Shown here: positions 43,543 through 54,962 of the stretch, piece by piece
How positions within the stretch are numbered: position 1 is the first letter of the stretch
How the letters are laid out: every line of letters starts with the position of its first letter
Source: Nicoletella semolina
GTDB taxonomy: Bacteria > Pseudomonadota > Gammaproteobacteria > Enterobacterales > Pasteurellaceae
Assembly: GCF_004345745.1 (NCBI RefSeq)
Contig: NZ_SLXJ01000003.1
Span: 103,507 to 167,506 of the forward strand
Length of the DNA: 64,000 nt
Reading direction: 5' to 3'
Program-made: the position numbers and the translations under genes
Notes under the pieces: model-generated
What the model was told of the DNA's origin: nothing
The model's database searches: none
The model's input: the letters and a program-made list of their open reading frames with translations, nothing else

Positions 43543-44634
43543 ATGCTAAAGGTATCTATTGAAAAACAGCTTGGCACACTCAATCTAAAAGCGAATGTTG
43601 AATTTCCACAGGGTGTGAGTGTAATATTTGGACGCTCTGGAGCAGGTAAGTCCAGCTTAATCAACCTTATTGCAGGACTTTCTAGCCCTGACAATGGACA
43701 AATCGTTTTTCACCCTCTGACTAATTCTTCTCAACAACGCCCTTTATTCGATAAAGTTCAAAAAATCAATCTTCCGCCTGAAAAACGCCGCATTGGTTAT
43801 GTTTTCCAAGAGCATCGTTTATTTCCTCACTACAACGTAGAAAAAAACCTAAAATATGGAACTAAGCGGTTAGATTCAAAGAAATTTTTGCAAATTGTTG
43901 ATTTATTAGGCATAAATTCATTGCTCAAACATTTTCCTGCCACACTGTCAGGCGGTGAAAAACAGCGTGTTGCTATTGGGCGAGCATTACTAAGCGAGCC
44001 TGATATTCTTTTAATGGACGAACCTCTTTCTGCACTGGATCTCCCTAGAAAACAAGAATTACTAGGCTACTTAAATCAGTTTGCTAAGCGTGCCGCTATA
44101 CCGATTTTATATGTTACCCATAATCTTGATGAAGTTATCCATCTTGCTGATCGATTGCTTATTTTGGAAAATGGAAAAGTGATCGCCTTTGATCATACCC
44201 TTAACGTGTGGCACAGCTTAGCATTTCAACCTTGGCAACCTGATGGCGAAAAACTTAGCTTGCTAGAGTTACCAATGATAGGCATTGATCTCGAACACAA
44301 AATGCAAAGTCTTTCTATTGGCAAACAACAAATTTGGATCCCCTTGCAACAGCATCAGCACCAAGAACCTCGCTATCAAGCTGGCAATAGAATACGCATC
44401 ACGATTGCTAGCCGTGATGTTTCGATTACTCTAAGCAAGCATGAAAAAAGCTCTATTCGCAATATTTTAACTGGAACAATTTGTAAAATAATCGAACAAT
44501 CTGACCGCTTAGACATCTTAATTCGTGTCGAAAATGACGAAATTTGGGCAACAATCAGCTACTGGGCATTCCGCGAACTGAATTTACACCTCGATCAGGC
44601 AGTCTTCTTACAAATCAAAGCGATTTCGCTATAA
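43543..44634 (+). CDS. modC: Molybdate ABC transporter ATPase ModC
   Basis: 363 aa. Walker A GRSGAGKSS (30-38), LSGGE (135-139), Walker B LLMDEP with D-loop SALD, H-loop His in YVTHNLDE, and a C-terminal TOBE/molbindin-type domain from about 290 (RNILTGTICKIIEQSDRLDI) that distinguishes ModC from generic ABC ATPases. It powers molybdate import with ModAB, supplying molybdoenzymes of anaerobic respiration. Confidence 0.95.
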   Translation: MLKVSIEKQLGTLNLKANVEFPQGVSVIFGRSGAGKSSLINLIAGLSSPDNGQIVFHPLTNSSQQRPLFDKVQKINLPPEKRRIGYVFQEHRLFPHYNVEKNLKYGTKRLDSKKFLQIVDLLGINSLLKHFPATLSGGEKQRVAIGRALLSEPDILLMDEPLSALDLPRKQELLGYLNQFAKRAAIPILYVTHNLDEVIHLADRLLILENGKVIAFDHTLNVWHSLAFQPWQPDGEKLSLLELPMIGIDLEHKMQSLSIGKQQIWIPLQQHQHQEPRYQAGNRIRITIASRDVSITLSKHEKSSIRNILTGTICKIIEQSDRLDILIRVENDEIWATISYWAFRELNLHLDQAVFLQIKAISL

Positions 44635-44769
44635 ATTTGTTTTCTTCGCAATTCGCTTCTACTTTTTATCAAACTGTAGATTATGTTAGATCGTGTGTTT
44701 TTTACGCTAACAGATAGTCTTGACTAGCTTTAGCCAAACTTTTTCACTATAATGCACCAGTTTTTTATT

Positions 44770-44846
44770 CCCCCCTTAGCTCAGTTGGTCAGAGCAGGCG
44801 ACTCATAATCGCTTGGTCGCTGGTTCAAGTCCGGCAGGGGGGACCA
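44770..44846 (+). tRNA. tRNA-Ile2 (anticodon CAU, lysidine-dependent)
   Basis: 77 nt with encoded CCA. Acceptor CCCCCCT/AGGGGGG (44770-44776, 44836-44842), D-stem GCTC/GAGC, anticodon stem GGCGA/TCGCT with loop CTCATAA, and T-arm GCTGG-TTCAAGT-CCGGC. The body from the D-arm to the T-arm is nearly identical to E. coli ileX (AUA-reading tRNA whose C34 becomes lysidine via TilS) and unlike elongator tRNA-Met. Automated callers often label CAU tRNAs as Met. Confidence 0.9.
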
Positions 44847-44971
44847 TATCAATCTACAATTTATCTCTCCATTATACTCTTTCGTCCACTTTCCTTTTTT
44901 ATTGACCGTTCGGTTAATATTTATTTCGTAAAAAATCCTATAAAAATCACCGCTTGCAGATAAAAATCCGT

Positions 44972-44977
44972 TATAAT
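44972..44977 (+). promoter_or_regulatory. -10 element of the rnb promoter
   Basis: Consensus TATAAT about 57 bp before the rnb ATG. A start site about 7 nt downstream would put the first hairpin of the leader at the very 5' end. No good -35 at standard spacing is seen. Confidence 0.45.
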
Positions 44978-44980
44978 CCC

Positions 44981-45016
44981 CACCGTTTTTACGGTGCATT
45001 GCTTTGCACCTTTTTT
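44981..45016 (+). promoter_or_regulatory. Alternative hairpins with terminator-like element in the rnb leader
   Basis: CACCGT (44981-44986) pairs with ACGGTG (44991-44996). GGTGCA (44993-44998) pairs with TGCACC (45005-45010) and is followed by six T (45011-45016), forming a textbook intrinsic terminator only 18 nt before the rnb ATG. The two stems share GGTG and exclude each other, like an antiterminator/terminator switch. Confidence 0.55.
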
Positions 45017-45033
45017 ATTTTAAGAGAGAGTTT

Positions 45034-47031
45034 ATGTTCCAAAATAATCCCCTACTTGCTCAACTAAAACAACAAATTGAAGCCAATAAAGAATATGTGG
45101 AAGGTGTGGTCAAAGCCTCTGACAAAAGCTACGGTTTTCTTGAATGCGACAAAAATAGCTACTTTATTCCGCCAATGGAAATGAAGAAAGTGATGCACGG
45201 TGATAAAGTCAAAGCCGTGGTTAAGCGTGATGGTGATAAAGAACAAGTTGAAATTGATAGCCTGATTGAGCCGATGCTTGGTCGTTTTATTGCACAGGTA
45301 CGTTTTAACCGTGATGGCAAATTGCAATTGGCAGTCGATCACCCAAACATTAAAAATTTAGTTTCAGCCAATACCCACAAACAAGTCAGTGAAAAGCTAG
45401 AAAATGGCGATTGGGTCGTAGCTCAACTCAAAACTCACCCTTTGCGAGATGATCGTTTTTTATTTGCTCAAATTACGCAATTTATTTGTAAAGCAGAAGA
45501 TAATTTTGCCCCTTGGTGGGTAACGCTTGCCCGCCACGAGCAGCCTCGTGAACCTGTCTCTAATGCTGATCACTATACACTCAGCGATCAATTAGAGCGT
45601 GAAGATTTAACTTCGCTGTATTTTACCACTATTGATAGCCCAAGCACGCAAGATATGGACGATGCCTTGTATATCGAACCAATTGAGGAAAATAATACTC
45701 AGTTAGGCTGGCGTTTAGTCGTGGCAATTGCCGATCCAACCGCCTATATTCCTGAAAATTCAACCATTGAAAAAGCCGCTCGTCAGCGTTGTTTTACCAA
45801 CTATTTACCTGCTTTTAATATTCCAATGCTGCCTCGTGAACTATCTGATGATCTTTGTTCATTAGTGCCAAATCAAAAACGCCCTGCGTTAGTCAGCTAT
45901 ATTGAGACCGATCTTACAGGCAATATTATTGGCGAAGCACGCTTTGTGTCTGCGTGGGTAGAGAGTAAAGCGAAACTTGCTTACGACAATGTGTCAGATT
46001 ACATAGAAGGCACTGAGAATGCGTGGCAACCTGAATCAGTAGAAACCAAACAGCAAATCGACAGGCTATACCAATTTACTTTAGCTCGAATTGATTGGCG
46101 AGCTAAAAATGCGTTGCTGTTTAAAGAGTCTGGTGATTATTCTTTTGATATTAATGAAGACGGTTCGGTACGAGAAATCCATTTAGAACACCGCCGTATT
46201 GCTAATCAAATGATTGAAGAAGCGATGATTATCGCCAATATATGTGCAGCGGAATTTTTAGAAAAATACGCTCAAACGGGTATATTTAATACCCATAATG
46301 GTTTTGATAGTAAAAACCTTGAAGTTGCACATAAATTCTTGCTAGACACGCTTGCTACTGCAGAAAATCAGGAAAAACTAACCGCTTGTTATTCACCAGA
46401 ACGTCTTGCTACACTAGAAGGCTATTGTGAAATGCGACGTAGCATTGATGATTTCCCAGAAAAATTCCTTGAACTTAGATTACGCCGCTATCTAACATTT
46501 GCGGAGTTTAAAGCGAAGGCAGCCCCCCATTTTGGCTTAGGGCTTAACCACTACGCAACGTGGACATCGCCTATTCGTAAATACGGCGATATGGTCAATC
46601 ATCGTTTGATTAAACAAGTATTAGTACAGCAGTCAGCGGACACGACAGCAGAAATTCCCCCTGTTGATGAGAGTATTTTCACTCGCTTGCAAGAGGCTCG
46701 TCGTCAAAATCGCCTTGTTGAGCGTGATGTTGCAGATTGGCTCTACGCACGCTATCTTGCCCCAATGGTTGAACAAGCGGTCGAATTTGACTGTGAAATT
46801 GCAGATGTTTCAAGAGGTGGCGTGCGTGCTAAAGTGAATTCAAATGGTGCACAAATTTTCATTCCAATGTCTACTATTCACGATAAAAAAGAAGAAATAG
46901 ACTACCGTCCAGAAGAAATTGCGTTATATATCAAAGGAGAAAAAACCTACCAAATCGGTCAAAATGTAAACATCAAACTTAAAGAAGTGCGATTAGACAC
47001 ACGTTCGATTATCGGCGAGATCATTCACTAA
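45034..47031 (+). CDS. rnb: Exoribonuclease II
   Basis: 665 aa from ATG 45034 behind AAGAGAGAG; an upstream ATG at 45004 lies inside the leader hairpin region. N-terminal cold-shock domains (EGVVKASDKSYGFLECD), the RNB catalytic block with metal-binding Asp residues (TIDSPSTQDMDDALYIE and VAIADPTAYIP), FGLGLNHYATWTSPIRKYGD, and a C-terminal S1 domain. It degrades single-stranded RNA 3' to 5'. Length and motifs match E. coli RNase II (644), not RNase R (over 800). Confidence 0.95.
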   Translation: MFQNNPLLAQLKQQIEANKEYVEGVVKASDKSYGFLECDKNSYFIPPMEMKKVMHGDKVKAVVKRDGDKEQVEIDSLIEPMLGRFIAQVRFNRDGKLQLAVDHPNIKNLVSANTHKQVSEKLENGDWVVAQLKTHPLRDDRFLFAQITQFICKAEDNFAPWWVTLARHEQPREPVSNADHYTLSDQLEREDLTSLYFTTIDSPSTQDMDDALYIEPIEENNTQLGWRLVVAIADPTAYIPENSTIEKAARQRCFTNYLPAFNIPMLPRELSDDLCSLVPNQKRPALVSYIETDLTGNIIGEARFVSAWVESKAKLAYDNVSDYIEGTENAWQPESVETKQQIDRLYQFTLARIDWRAKNALLFKESGDYSFDINEDGSVREIHLEHRRIANQMIEEAMIIANICAAEFLEKYAQTGIFNTHNGFDSKNLEVAHKFLLDTLATAENQEKLTACYSPERLATLEGYCEMRRSIDDFPEKFLELRLRRYLTFAEFKAKAAPHFGLGLNHYATWTSPIRKYGDMVNHRLIKQVLVQQSADTTAEIPPVDESIFTRLQEARRQNRLVERDVADWLYARYLAPMVEQAVEFDCEIADVSRGGVRAKVNSNGAQIFIPMSTIHDKKEEIDYRPEEIALYIKGEKTYQIGQNVNIKLKEVRLDTRSIIGEIIH

Positions 47032-47039
47032 TGAAACAG

Positions 47040-47069
47040 CAAAATGGCTTGAATATTCAAGCCATTTTG
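47040..47069 (+). terminator. Terminator after rnb
   Basis: CAAAATGGCTTGA (47040-47052) and TCAAGCCATTTTG (47057-47069), a perfect 13-bp stem with an ATAT loop, 9 nt after the stop; TTTG then TTTG follow. Probably also serves the convergent receptor gene. Confidence 0.8.
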
Positions 47070-47101
47070 TTTGCTAAATTTAATGATCTTCTCTAGACTA
47101 A

Positions 47102-49309
47102 TCAGAATTGCTTAGCAATGCTAAACTTAATATTTCGCCCTGTGCCTGAAGCGAGTTCGCCAAGGTAAGGGTGATAGCTTCGGTTAAATAGATTATCCAC
47201 CGTAAGCTGTAGCTGAAGATCTTTAATCTGCTTAGGACGCCAAGTCGTAAATAGACTATGTAAAGCATAACCTGATGATTTAGGCATTCCCCAATACCCT
47301 GCTTTTGGATCTTGAGCAGTAGGCGAGCGATCCTGTTTTCTCACAAATTCTCCTTTCCAACCTATGATTATCCCCCAGTTCGGAACATTTCTCCCAACAG
47401 TAACGATCGCTTTACGAGGGGGTATTTCAGCAATCCAAGTAGCTATACCATTCCAAGGGTTTCTCGGTGAGGTAGCTCTTTTACCCTTGATATGTGAATA
47501 TGAGATTCCAGAAAACCAATAAGTTGAATGGTAGTTTGCTTCTAACTCTATACCTTGAATATGATAGCTTGGTAAGTTTCTATAATTACCTGTGCTAAGT
47601 GAACAGTCTTGATCATTGAGTTTTTCAACGCAACTTACGCCTCTATTTTTAACAATTTCATTTTTTCCTTGATGATGAAAGAGCGTTGTTTTAAATTCAA
47701 ATAAATCATTTTCCGACAACAAATCATCAAATTGCAGATGACTTCCTATTCTTAGCTGTGTCATACGCTCTTTATTTAGTGCTAAAGAGCTCGAAGTTAA
47801 TGATGATTTAGCATATTGCACTTCATATTGTTCATCAATAACTGGAGAACGCCAAGTCTTACTCAAATTGGAAAAGAGACTGATATAACGATTTACCTCA
47901 TAATTTACACCAAAATAAGAAGACCAACCGCTGTAGTTTTTCTGACGATAATCATGTCCGACAGATTTATCATTATACACTTTTGCAACATTTTCTCGCC
48001 CTATGTTATCAATATGATCATAACGTGTCCCTATCATCAGATTAAAATTATTCAATTTTAATGTATCTTGAGCGTAAAAGGCTTGTGTATATTGACGACC
48101 TGACGGCATATAACTTGGCTGGAAATAGCCAAAATTGTACTCCGCTTTCTTATTTTTACTGCGATCAAACATCAAGGTATCACGCTTATGTTTAATCCAC
48201 TGTGTACCAAGTAACACGCTATGCTCTGTACCCATTAATTCAAAAAAGCTCGTATTATTGAGATCAATAACAATATCAGAATAGCTTATCCAACTATGGT
48301 TACCCAAACTCCCTAAAAAACTACTTGATGCTTGTTCGTGGCGTCGATCTTGTTGTGATGTTTTTGCGTAACTCAATTGGATCTCTGCATTAATCAATGG
48401 GTTATTTTCTGGTAAATATTTATACAAAATACTATAGCTTTGATCTTTTTGATTTCTTAACACCAATTTCCGTTTCCAAGCAATCTCTAGACCATATTTT
48501 TTTATATCATTTACACTCGGTGCAGAAATCATATCTCGTTTCGCAGCAAAAGGTTGCCAACCTTTATGATTCCCATACACAGCAGACAGTGTAATCAATT
48601 GGCTCGGTGATAATCTTCCGTTTATTTTCATTAACAGACTTTTTTGATCATTTTCGGAATAACGAATTTTACTATGGTCTCCACGAGTATAGTCATTAGC
48701 ATCACGAAGAGAAATAGCGATCATTGTGTCAATATTCTGCTTTTCATTTTGCATAAATAACGCACCGCTATAACTTTTTTGACTATTATTGGTGTTGTAG
48801 CCATATTTCAACAAACCGCCAAATCGCTGATTAGCAGTTAAAAAATCCGTTGCATTTTTGGTTGTTAATTGTACTGTTCCACCAAACCCGCCATTACCAT
48901 TACGCGGCGAATGACTTGCCTTATCAACTGAAATCCTGCGTAATAATTCAGGCTCTATAAATATTGATCCTTGTTGATATTTCTCAAAACTTTTTGTTGC
49001 TCCATCTAATTGTATTTTCACATCTTCCGCATCTGCCATTCCCCAAATATTTAACGTCTGACCATTCGGACGAAAGCCCCCTGCCATATTTATACCTGGC
49101 AATGTATTTAGCAGTTGTGCTGCATTATCAGCTTGTTGCTGCTCAATATTTTTTCGCGTTAAGTATGATTGCCCAAATATCTTTCCAGTAGTTGCTTGAA
49201 CATTTATTACAGGCAATATATTTTCTTCTTGTTTATCTCTTTCGAGTGCGTAAACAGATTGGTAATATAGCCCTATACTCATCGCTAATATTGAATAACG
49301 TAACGGCAT
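47102..49309 (-). CDS. TonB-dependent outer-membrane receptor, haem/haemoglobin type (TdhA/HasR-like)
   Basis: 735 aa with a signal peptide (MPLRYSILAMSIGLYYQSVYA), a plug domain (residues about 35-160: ARKNIEQQQADNAAQLLNTL-like block, GGFGGTVQLTTKNATDF) and a 22-strand barrel ending GTGRNIKFSIAKQF with terminal Phe. LFNRSYHPYLGELASGTGRN is typical of haem/haemoglobin-class receptors. The best guess is the TdhA/HasR group of Pasteurellaceae haem receptors; the ligand is inferred. GAAGGAA precedes the ATG and a Fur-like box lies 45-63 bp upstream. It is a lone gene, with no haemophore or ABC partner. Confidence 0.8.
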   Translation of the reverse strand: MPLRYSILAMSIGLYYQSVYALERDKQEENILPVINVQATTGKIFGQSYLTRKNIEQQQADNAAQLLNTLPGINMAGGFRPNGQTLNIWGMADAEDVKIQLDGATKSFEKYQQGSIFIEPELLRRISVDKASHSPRNGNGGFGGTVQLTTKNATDFLTANQRFGGLLKYGYNTNNSQKSYSGALFMQNEKQNIDTMIAISLRDANDYTRGDHSKIRYSENDQKSLLMKINGRLSPSQLITLSAVYGNHKGWQPFAAKRDMISAPSVNDIKKYGLEIAWKRKLVLRNQKDQSYSILYKYLPENNPLINAEIQLSYAKTSQQDRRHEQASSSFLGSLGNHSWISYSDIVIDLNNTSFFELMGTEHSVLLGTQWIKHKRDTLMFDRSKNKKAEYNFGYFQPSYMPSGRQYTQAFYAQDTLKLNNFNLMIGTRYDHIDNIGRENVAKVYNDKSVGHDYRQKNYSGWSSYFGVNYEVNRYISLFSNLSKTWRSPVIDEQYEVQYAKSSLTSSSLALNKERMTQLRIGSHLQFDDLLSENDLFEFKTTLFHHQGKNEIVKNRGVSCVEKLNDQDCSLSTGNYRNLPSYHIQGIELEANYHSTYWFSGISYSHIKGKRATSPRNPWNGIATWIAEIPPRKAIVTVGRNVPNWGIIIGWKGEFVRKQDRSPTAQDPKAGYWGMPKSSGYALHSLFTTWRPKQIKDLQLQLTVDNLFNRSYHPYLGELASGTGRNIKFSIAKQF

Positions 49310-49353
49310 TTAGTATTCCTTCTATGTATAAATTAAAAGACAGAGACAATAAC

Positions 49354-49372
49354 AATAATAAAAACAATTATC
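49354..49372 (-). promoter_or_regulatory. Fur-box-like site upstream of the TonB receptor
   Basis: On the minus strand this reads GATAATTGTTTTTATTATT, matching the 19-bp Fur consensus GATAATGATTATCATTATC at 14 positions. Iron repression of a haem receptor would be expected; AT-richness weakens the evidence. Confidence 0.45.
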
Positions 49373-49393
49373 AATAAATAAACATTAATAAAA

Positions 49394-49439
49394 AACCCCT
49401 CTTTTGAGTGCTAATTTAAAATCAGCCAAAAGAGGGGTT
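49394..49439 (-). terminator. Terminator downstream of pntAB
   Basis: AACCCCTCTTTT (49394-49405) pairs with AAAAGAGGGGTT (49428-49439), a perfect 12-bp stem. On the minus strand it ends in TTTTT, so it terminates pntAB before the receptor gene. Confidence 0.8.
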
Positions 49440-49469
49440 AAATGCCAGTTATCTAGTAATGTAAATGGA

Positions 49470-50843
49470 TTAAAGTGCTTTCAATATATCATCAACACGT
49501 TCTTTTGCATCACCAAATAACATCTGTGTGTTTTCTTTGAAAAATAGTGGGTTTTGCACGCCTGCATAGCCGACAGCCATTGAGCGTTTAAAAACAACGA
49601 CATTTGCCGCTTTCCATACTTCCAACACAGGCATTCCAGCAATTGGGCTGTTTGGATCGTCCATTGCAGCAGGATTGACTGTATCATTTGCCCCAATCAC
49701 CAATACCACATCAGTCTCTGCAAAATCCTCATTGATTTCGTCCATTTCTAGCACAACATCATAAGGGACTTTCGCTTCAGCAAGCAATACATTCATATGC
49801 CCTGGTAAGCGACCTGCCACAGGGTGAATACCAAAACGGACATTAATCCCTCTTTCACGCAATTTTGCGGTAATTTCTGCAACAGGATATTGTGCCTGTG
49901 CGACCGCCATTCCATATCCAGGGGTGATAATCACAGAACTCGCACTTTTGAGCATTTCAGCCACTTCTTCTGCGGTCGTTTCACGGTGTTCACCTTGTTC
50001 TTCATCAGACGAAGTAACCACATCATTGCCAAACCCACCTGCAATCACGCTAACAAATGAACGGTTCATTGCCTTACACATAATGTAAGATAAAATCGCC
50101 CCTGAAGATCCAACTAATGCCCCTGTTACAATTAACAAATCATTACTGAGCATAAAACCTGCAGCAGCTGCTGCCCAGCCTGAATAAGAATTCAGCATTG
50201 ACACCACGACAGGCATATCCGCACCGCCAATTGAAGCAACCAAATGCCAACCGAACGCTAATGCTATCGCCGTCATAACCAGTACAGGGAAAATATTATC
50301 TGGGTGATGGACAAACACGATCATTAATAATGCCGATACGATCAATGCTGCTAAATTAAGTTTATGGCGATGTGGCAACATCAAGGCTTTGGAATTTAAT
50401 TTACCGTTCAGTTTTCCAAATGCAACGACTGATCCAGTGAAAGTTACTGCACCAATAAAAATCCCTAAAAAGACTTCTACATTATGGATATTTTGTAAAA
50501 CTGGATCAGCCTCGTGGCTTAAACCATAACTGTTATAGCCGACTAATACCGCCGCCAACCCAACAAAACTATGCAAAATAGCCACTAATTCTGGCATTTC
50601 AGTCATTTCAACTTTCAATGCCTTACGCACACCAATAAAGCCACCAATTGCCATTGCGATTAAAATCCAAATTGTGCCTTCTGATTGAGGTCCAAAGATA
50701 GTCGCAACTAATGCCATTGTCATACCGATAATGCCATACCAACAGCCTGCTTTTGCGGTTTCGTGCTTAGACAACCCTGCAAGGCTCATAATGAAAAGAA
50801 GTGCAGCAATAATATATGCCGCTTGAACTAAACCTAAAGACAT
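49470..50843 (-). CDS. pntB: NAD(P) transhydrogenase subunit beta
   Basis: 457 aa. About nine N-terminal TM helices (domain II) then the NADP-binding domain III with [42 protein letters not shown] and [14 protein letters not shown]. It couples proton entry to hydride transfer from NADH to NADP+. Second gene of pntAB, 11 bp after pntA. Confidence 0.97.
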   Translation of the reverse strand: MSLGLVQAAYIIAALLFIMSLAGLSKHETAKAGCWYGIIGMTMALVATIFGPQSEGTIWILIAMAIGGFIGVRKALKVEMTEMPELVAILHSFVGLAAVLVGYNSYGLSHEADPVLQNIHNVEVFLGIFIGAVTFTGSVVAFGKLNGKLNSKALMLPHRHKLNLAALIVSALLMIVFVHHPDNIFPVLVMTAIALAFGWHLVASIGGADMPVVVSMLNSYSGWAAAAAGFMLSNDLLIVTGALVGSSGAILSYIMCKAMNRSFVSVIAGGFGNDVVTSSDEEQGEHRETTAEEVAEMLKSASSVIITPGYGMAVAQAQYPVAEITAKLRERGINVRFGIHPVAGRLPGHMNVLLAEAKVPYDVVLEMDEINEDFAETDVVLVIGANDTVNPAAMDDPNSPIAGMPVLEVWKAANVVVFKRSMAVGYAGVQNPLFFKENTQMLFGDAKERVDDILKAL

Positions 50844-50854
50844 TATTACTCTCC

Positions 50855-52387
50855 TTAACCTTTTTTAAACATTGCAAGCATACGTTGTGTTACTTTAAAG
50901 CCACCAAAAATATTGATACTTGCAATCAATATGGCGATAAATGCCAGTAAACTAATAAAGAAATGTCCTTGTGAGATTTGTAACAACGCCCCTACAATGA
51001 TAATCCCTGAAATAGCATTTGTAACTGCCATCAATGGTGTATGTAATGCGTGGCTGACATTCCAAACAACGTAATAACCAACAACGCAAGACAGCACAAA
51101 GACGGTAAAATGCGATAAAAATGCAGCAGGTGCAATAGAGGCAAGCCACAAGAACAACACGCCAGCAAGAGCAAACAAACCATATTTCACACGAGGATTT
51201 GTAATTTTTTCTTCTTTTTTGACCGCTTGTACAGTTTCTACTTTCGGTTTAGCTTGTGCAGAGACTTGAATCGGTGGAGCAGGCCAAGTAATCTCCCCCT
51301 CACGAATCACCGTTACACCACGCAATACTACATCATCAAAGTCAATCGTAATATTGCCATTTTTTTCTTTGCTAAGTAATTTCAATAAATTAACGAGATT
51401 TGTGCCATAAAGTTGAGAAGATTGTGTTGGTAAGCGACTTGGCAAATCAGTATAGCCAATGACTTTCACTTGATTTTCTGTGGTCACCACCTCGCCTGCC
51501 TTGGTATATTCACAGTTACCGCCTGTTGCTGCCGCTAAATCAACAATCACACTACCTGGTTTCATTGAATCGACCATTTCTTTGGTGATAAGGCGTGGTG
51601 CAGGTTTTCCAGGGATTAAGGCGGTCGTAATAATAATATCCACTTCTTTAGCTTGTTCCGCATAAAGTGCTAACGCACGGCGATTAAACTCTTCAGACAT
51701 CACCTTCGCATAGCCATCGCCACTGCCACCTTCTTCCTTGTAGTCGATTTCAAGGAAAGTTGCCCCCATACTTTGTACTTGCTCTTTCACTTCTGGGCGA
51801 GAGTCAAAGGCACGCACGATAGCCCCAAGGCTGTTCGCTGCTCCAATTGCCGCTAAACCAGCAACCCCTGCACCGATAACCAAGACTTTTGCAGGCGGCA
51901 CTTTTCCTGCTGCCGTAATTTGCCCTGTAAAGAAGCTACCAAATTCGTGTGCGGCCTCAACCACAGCACGATAGCCTGCGATATTTGCCATCGAACTTAA
52001 CGCATCAAGGGACTGTGCTCGAGAAATACGAGGAACAGCGTCCATTGCCAACACATTAATCTTTTTCGCTGCCAGTTTTTCCATTAACTCTGGACTCTGT
52101 GCTGGCCAAATAAAACTAACCAGCGTTGCTCCTTCTTTTATGAATGCAATTTCATCGTCCGTCGGAGGATTTACCTTGAAAATAATATCTGATTGCCAAA
52201 CCGTTTGCTGATCGCCAACTTTAGCTCCTGCTTCAATAAATGAGTTATCTTCAAAACTGGCATTAAAGCCTGCATTGTGTTCAACCACCACTTCAAAGCC
52301 TAATTTTAAGATTTGCTGAACCGTCTTAGGCGTCGCTGCCACTCGACTTTCATTGTCCAGCAGCTCCTTTGGAATACCAATAAGCAT
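50855..52387 (-). CDS. pntA: NAD(P) transhydrogenase subunit alpha
   Basis: 510 aa, the same as E. coli PntA. The NAD(H)-binding domain I resembles alanine dehydrogenase ([41 protein letters not shown]), with the [17 protein letters not shown] mobile-loop segment, a linker and four C-terminal TM helices. It forms the transhydrogenase with PntB. It is divergent from mreB. Confidence 0.97.
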   Translation of the reverse strand: MLIGIPKELLDNESRVAATPKTVQQILKLGFEVVVEHNAGFNASFEDNSFIEAGAKVGDQQTVWQSDIIFKVNPPTDDEIAFIKEGATLVSFIWPAQSPELMEKLAAKKINVLAMDAVPRISRAQSLDALSSMANIAGYRAVVEAAHEFGSFFTGQITAAGKVPPAKVLVIGAGVAGLAAIGAANSLGAIVRAFDSRPEVKEQVQSMGATFLEIDYKEEGGSGDGYAKVMSEEFNRRALALYAEQAKEVDIIITTALIPGKPAPRLITKEMVDSMKPGSVIVDLAAATGGNCEYTKAGEVVTTENQVKVIGYTDLPSRLPTQSSQLYGTNLVNLLKLLSKEKNGNITIDFDDVVLRGVTVIREGEITWPAPPIQVSAQAKPKVETVQAVKKEEKITNPRVKYGLFALAGVLFLWLASIAPAAFLSHFTVFVLSCVVGYYVVWNVSHALHTPLMAVTNAISGIIIVGALLQISQGHFFISLLAFIAILIASINIFGGFKVTQRMLAMFKKG

Positions 52388-53748
<1,361 letters not shown>

Positions 53749-53888
53749 CTGCACGTCTGATTTTTATATCCATTAATCTTTTATTACATATTGACTTTTT
53801 ATTAGATATGAAAATATGGACAACTTTCACAAGTTCTTGTCCATTTTTCTTTTCTCTACATTTTCTCACGTTCATCTAATTTAGTATT

Positions 53889-54962
53889 ATGAAACCAATT
53901 TTTGCAAAAGCTCCCCCTCTAGGTATTCGTCTTGCTATTGCAGTGATACTATCTCTACTTTTGATTGTGCTTGATGGACGAAGTCGTGCGATGATAGAGT
54001 TAAGAAACGTATTGGAAACCGCAATTAGTGGGCTTTATTACGTTGCCAATACGCCTCGAACCGTGCTTGATGGCGTCAGTAATAATTTCATTGATAGCCA
54101 AAAATTACAGATTGAAAATCGTGTACTGAAAGAGCAGTTGCGTGAAAAAAATGCGGATTTACTTCTCTTGGGACAATTAAAAGTTGAAAACCAACGCTTG
54201 CGTTTATTGCTAAGCTCGCCGCTACGCCAAGATGAATATAAAAAAGTCGCAGAAGTGCTTACCGCCGAAATGGACGCTTATCGCCAGCAGGTTGTCATCA
54301 ATCAAGGGCAACATAATGGGGCTTTTATTGGACAGCCGATAATCGATGAACGAGGTGTCGTCGGACAAATTATCTCGGTTGGTGAAAAAAGCAGCCGAGT
54401 GCTGTTACTCACTGACGTTACTCACGCCATTCCTGTACAAGTACTACGAAATGATGTGAGAGCAATTGCAAATGGCACAGGGAATAATGATGAGTTAATT
54501 ATTGATAATATTCCTCGCACAATTGACATTGTAAAAGGCGATATTCTTGTAACATCAGGACTTGGTGGACGCTTTCCAGAAGGCTACCCTGTTGCAACAG
54601 TTGAGCAAGTTATTAATGACGGTTCAACGCATTTTGCAAGAGTAACCGCCAAACCATTAGCCTCTCTTAATCACTTACGTTACTTATTACTTTTATGGCC
54701 AACTCGTGAAGAAATGCGTAAAGCTCAAAGTCTTTCGCCACAAGATGTGCGAGATGCTGTTCGAGAACGTCAGAATAGTTTAACCCCTCTTGATCGATTA
54801 AATAGAAAAACGAAAACTCAAGTAAACGAGGAAAATGATAACGATAGCAATCACGATCGAGAAGATAAAAATGACGACATCTCAGATCCGTTGGACGATA
54901 CCGAAATGGATATTGAAACAGAGCTAAATACTGAAACTGAAACCAAGGACGAAAACGAATGA
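53889..54962 (+). CDS. mreC: Rod-shape protein MreC
   Basis: 357 aa. One N-terminal TM helix (LAIAVILSLLLIVLDG), a coiled coil to about residue 110, then the beta-barrel core (VGQIISVGEKSSRVLLLTDVTHAIPVQ; DILVTSGLGGRFPEGYPVA). The last 45 or so residues are an Asp/Glu/Asn-rich low-complexity tail. It bridges MreB/MreD to the penicillin-binding proteins. Its stop overlaps the mreD start (ATGA). Confidence 0.95.
   Translation: MKPIFAKAPPLGIRLAIAVILSLLLIVLDGRSRAMIELRNVLETAISGLYYVANTPRTVLDGVSNNFIDSQKLQIENRVLKEQLREKNADLLLLGQLKVENQRLRLLLSSPLRQDEYKKVAEVLTAEMDAYRQQVVINQGQHNGAFIGQPIIDERGVVGQIISVGEKSSRVLLLTDVTHAIPVQVLRNDVRAIANGTGNNDELIIDNIPRTIDIVKGDILVTSGLGGRFPEGYPVATVEQVINDGSTHFARVTAKPLASLNHLRYLLLLWPTREEMRKAQSLSPQDVRDAVRERQNSLTPLDRLNRKTKTQVNEENDNDSNHDREDKNDDISDPLDDTEMDIETELNTETETKDENE

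Noticed and set aside
44720..44753. TTGACT and TATAAT upstream of the tRNA as a full sigma-70 promoter.
   Set aside because: The spacer is 22 bp, too long; the TATAAT may still be a -10 but no proper -35 was found.
44781..44999. 72-codon minus-strand frame covering the tRNA gene, with a PDLNQRPSDYESPAL-type string.
   Set aside because: This peptide is the well-known spurious translation of a tRNA gene on the opposite strand.
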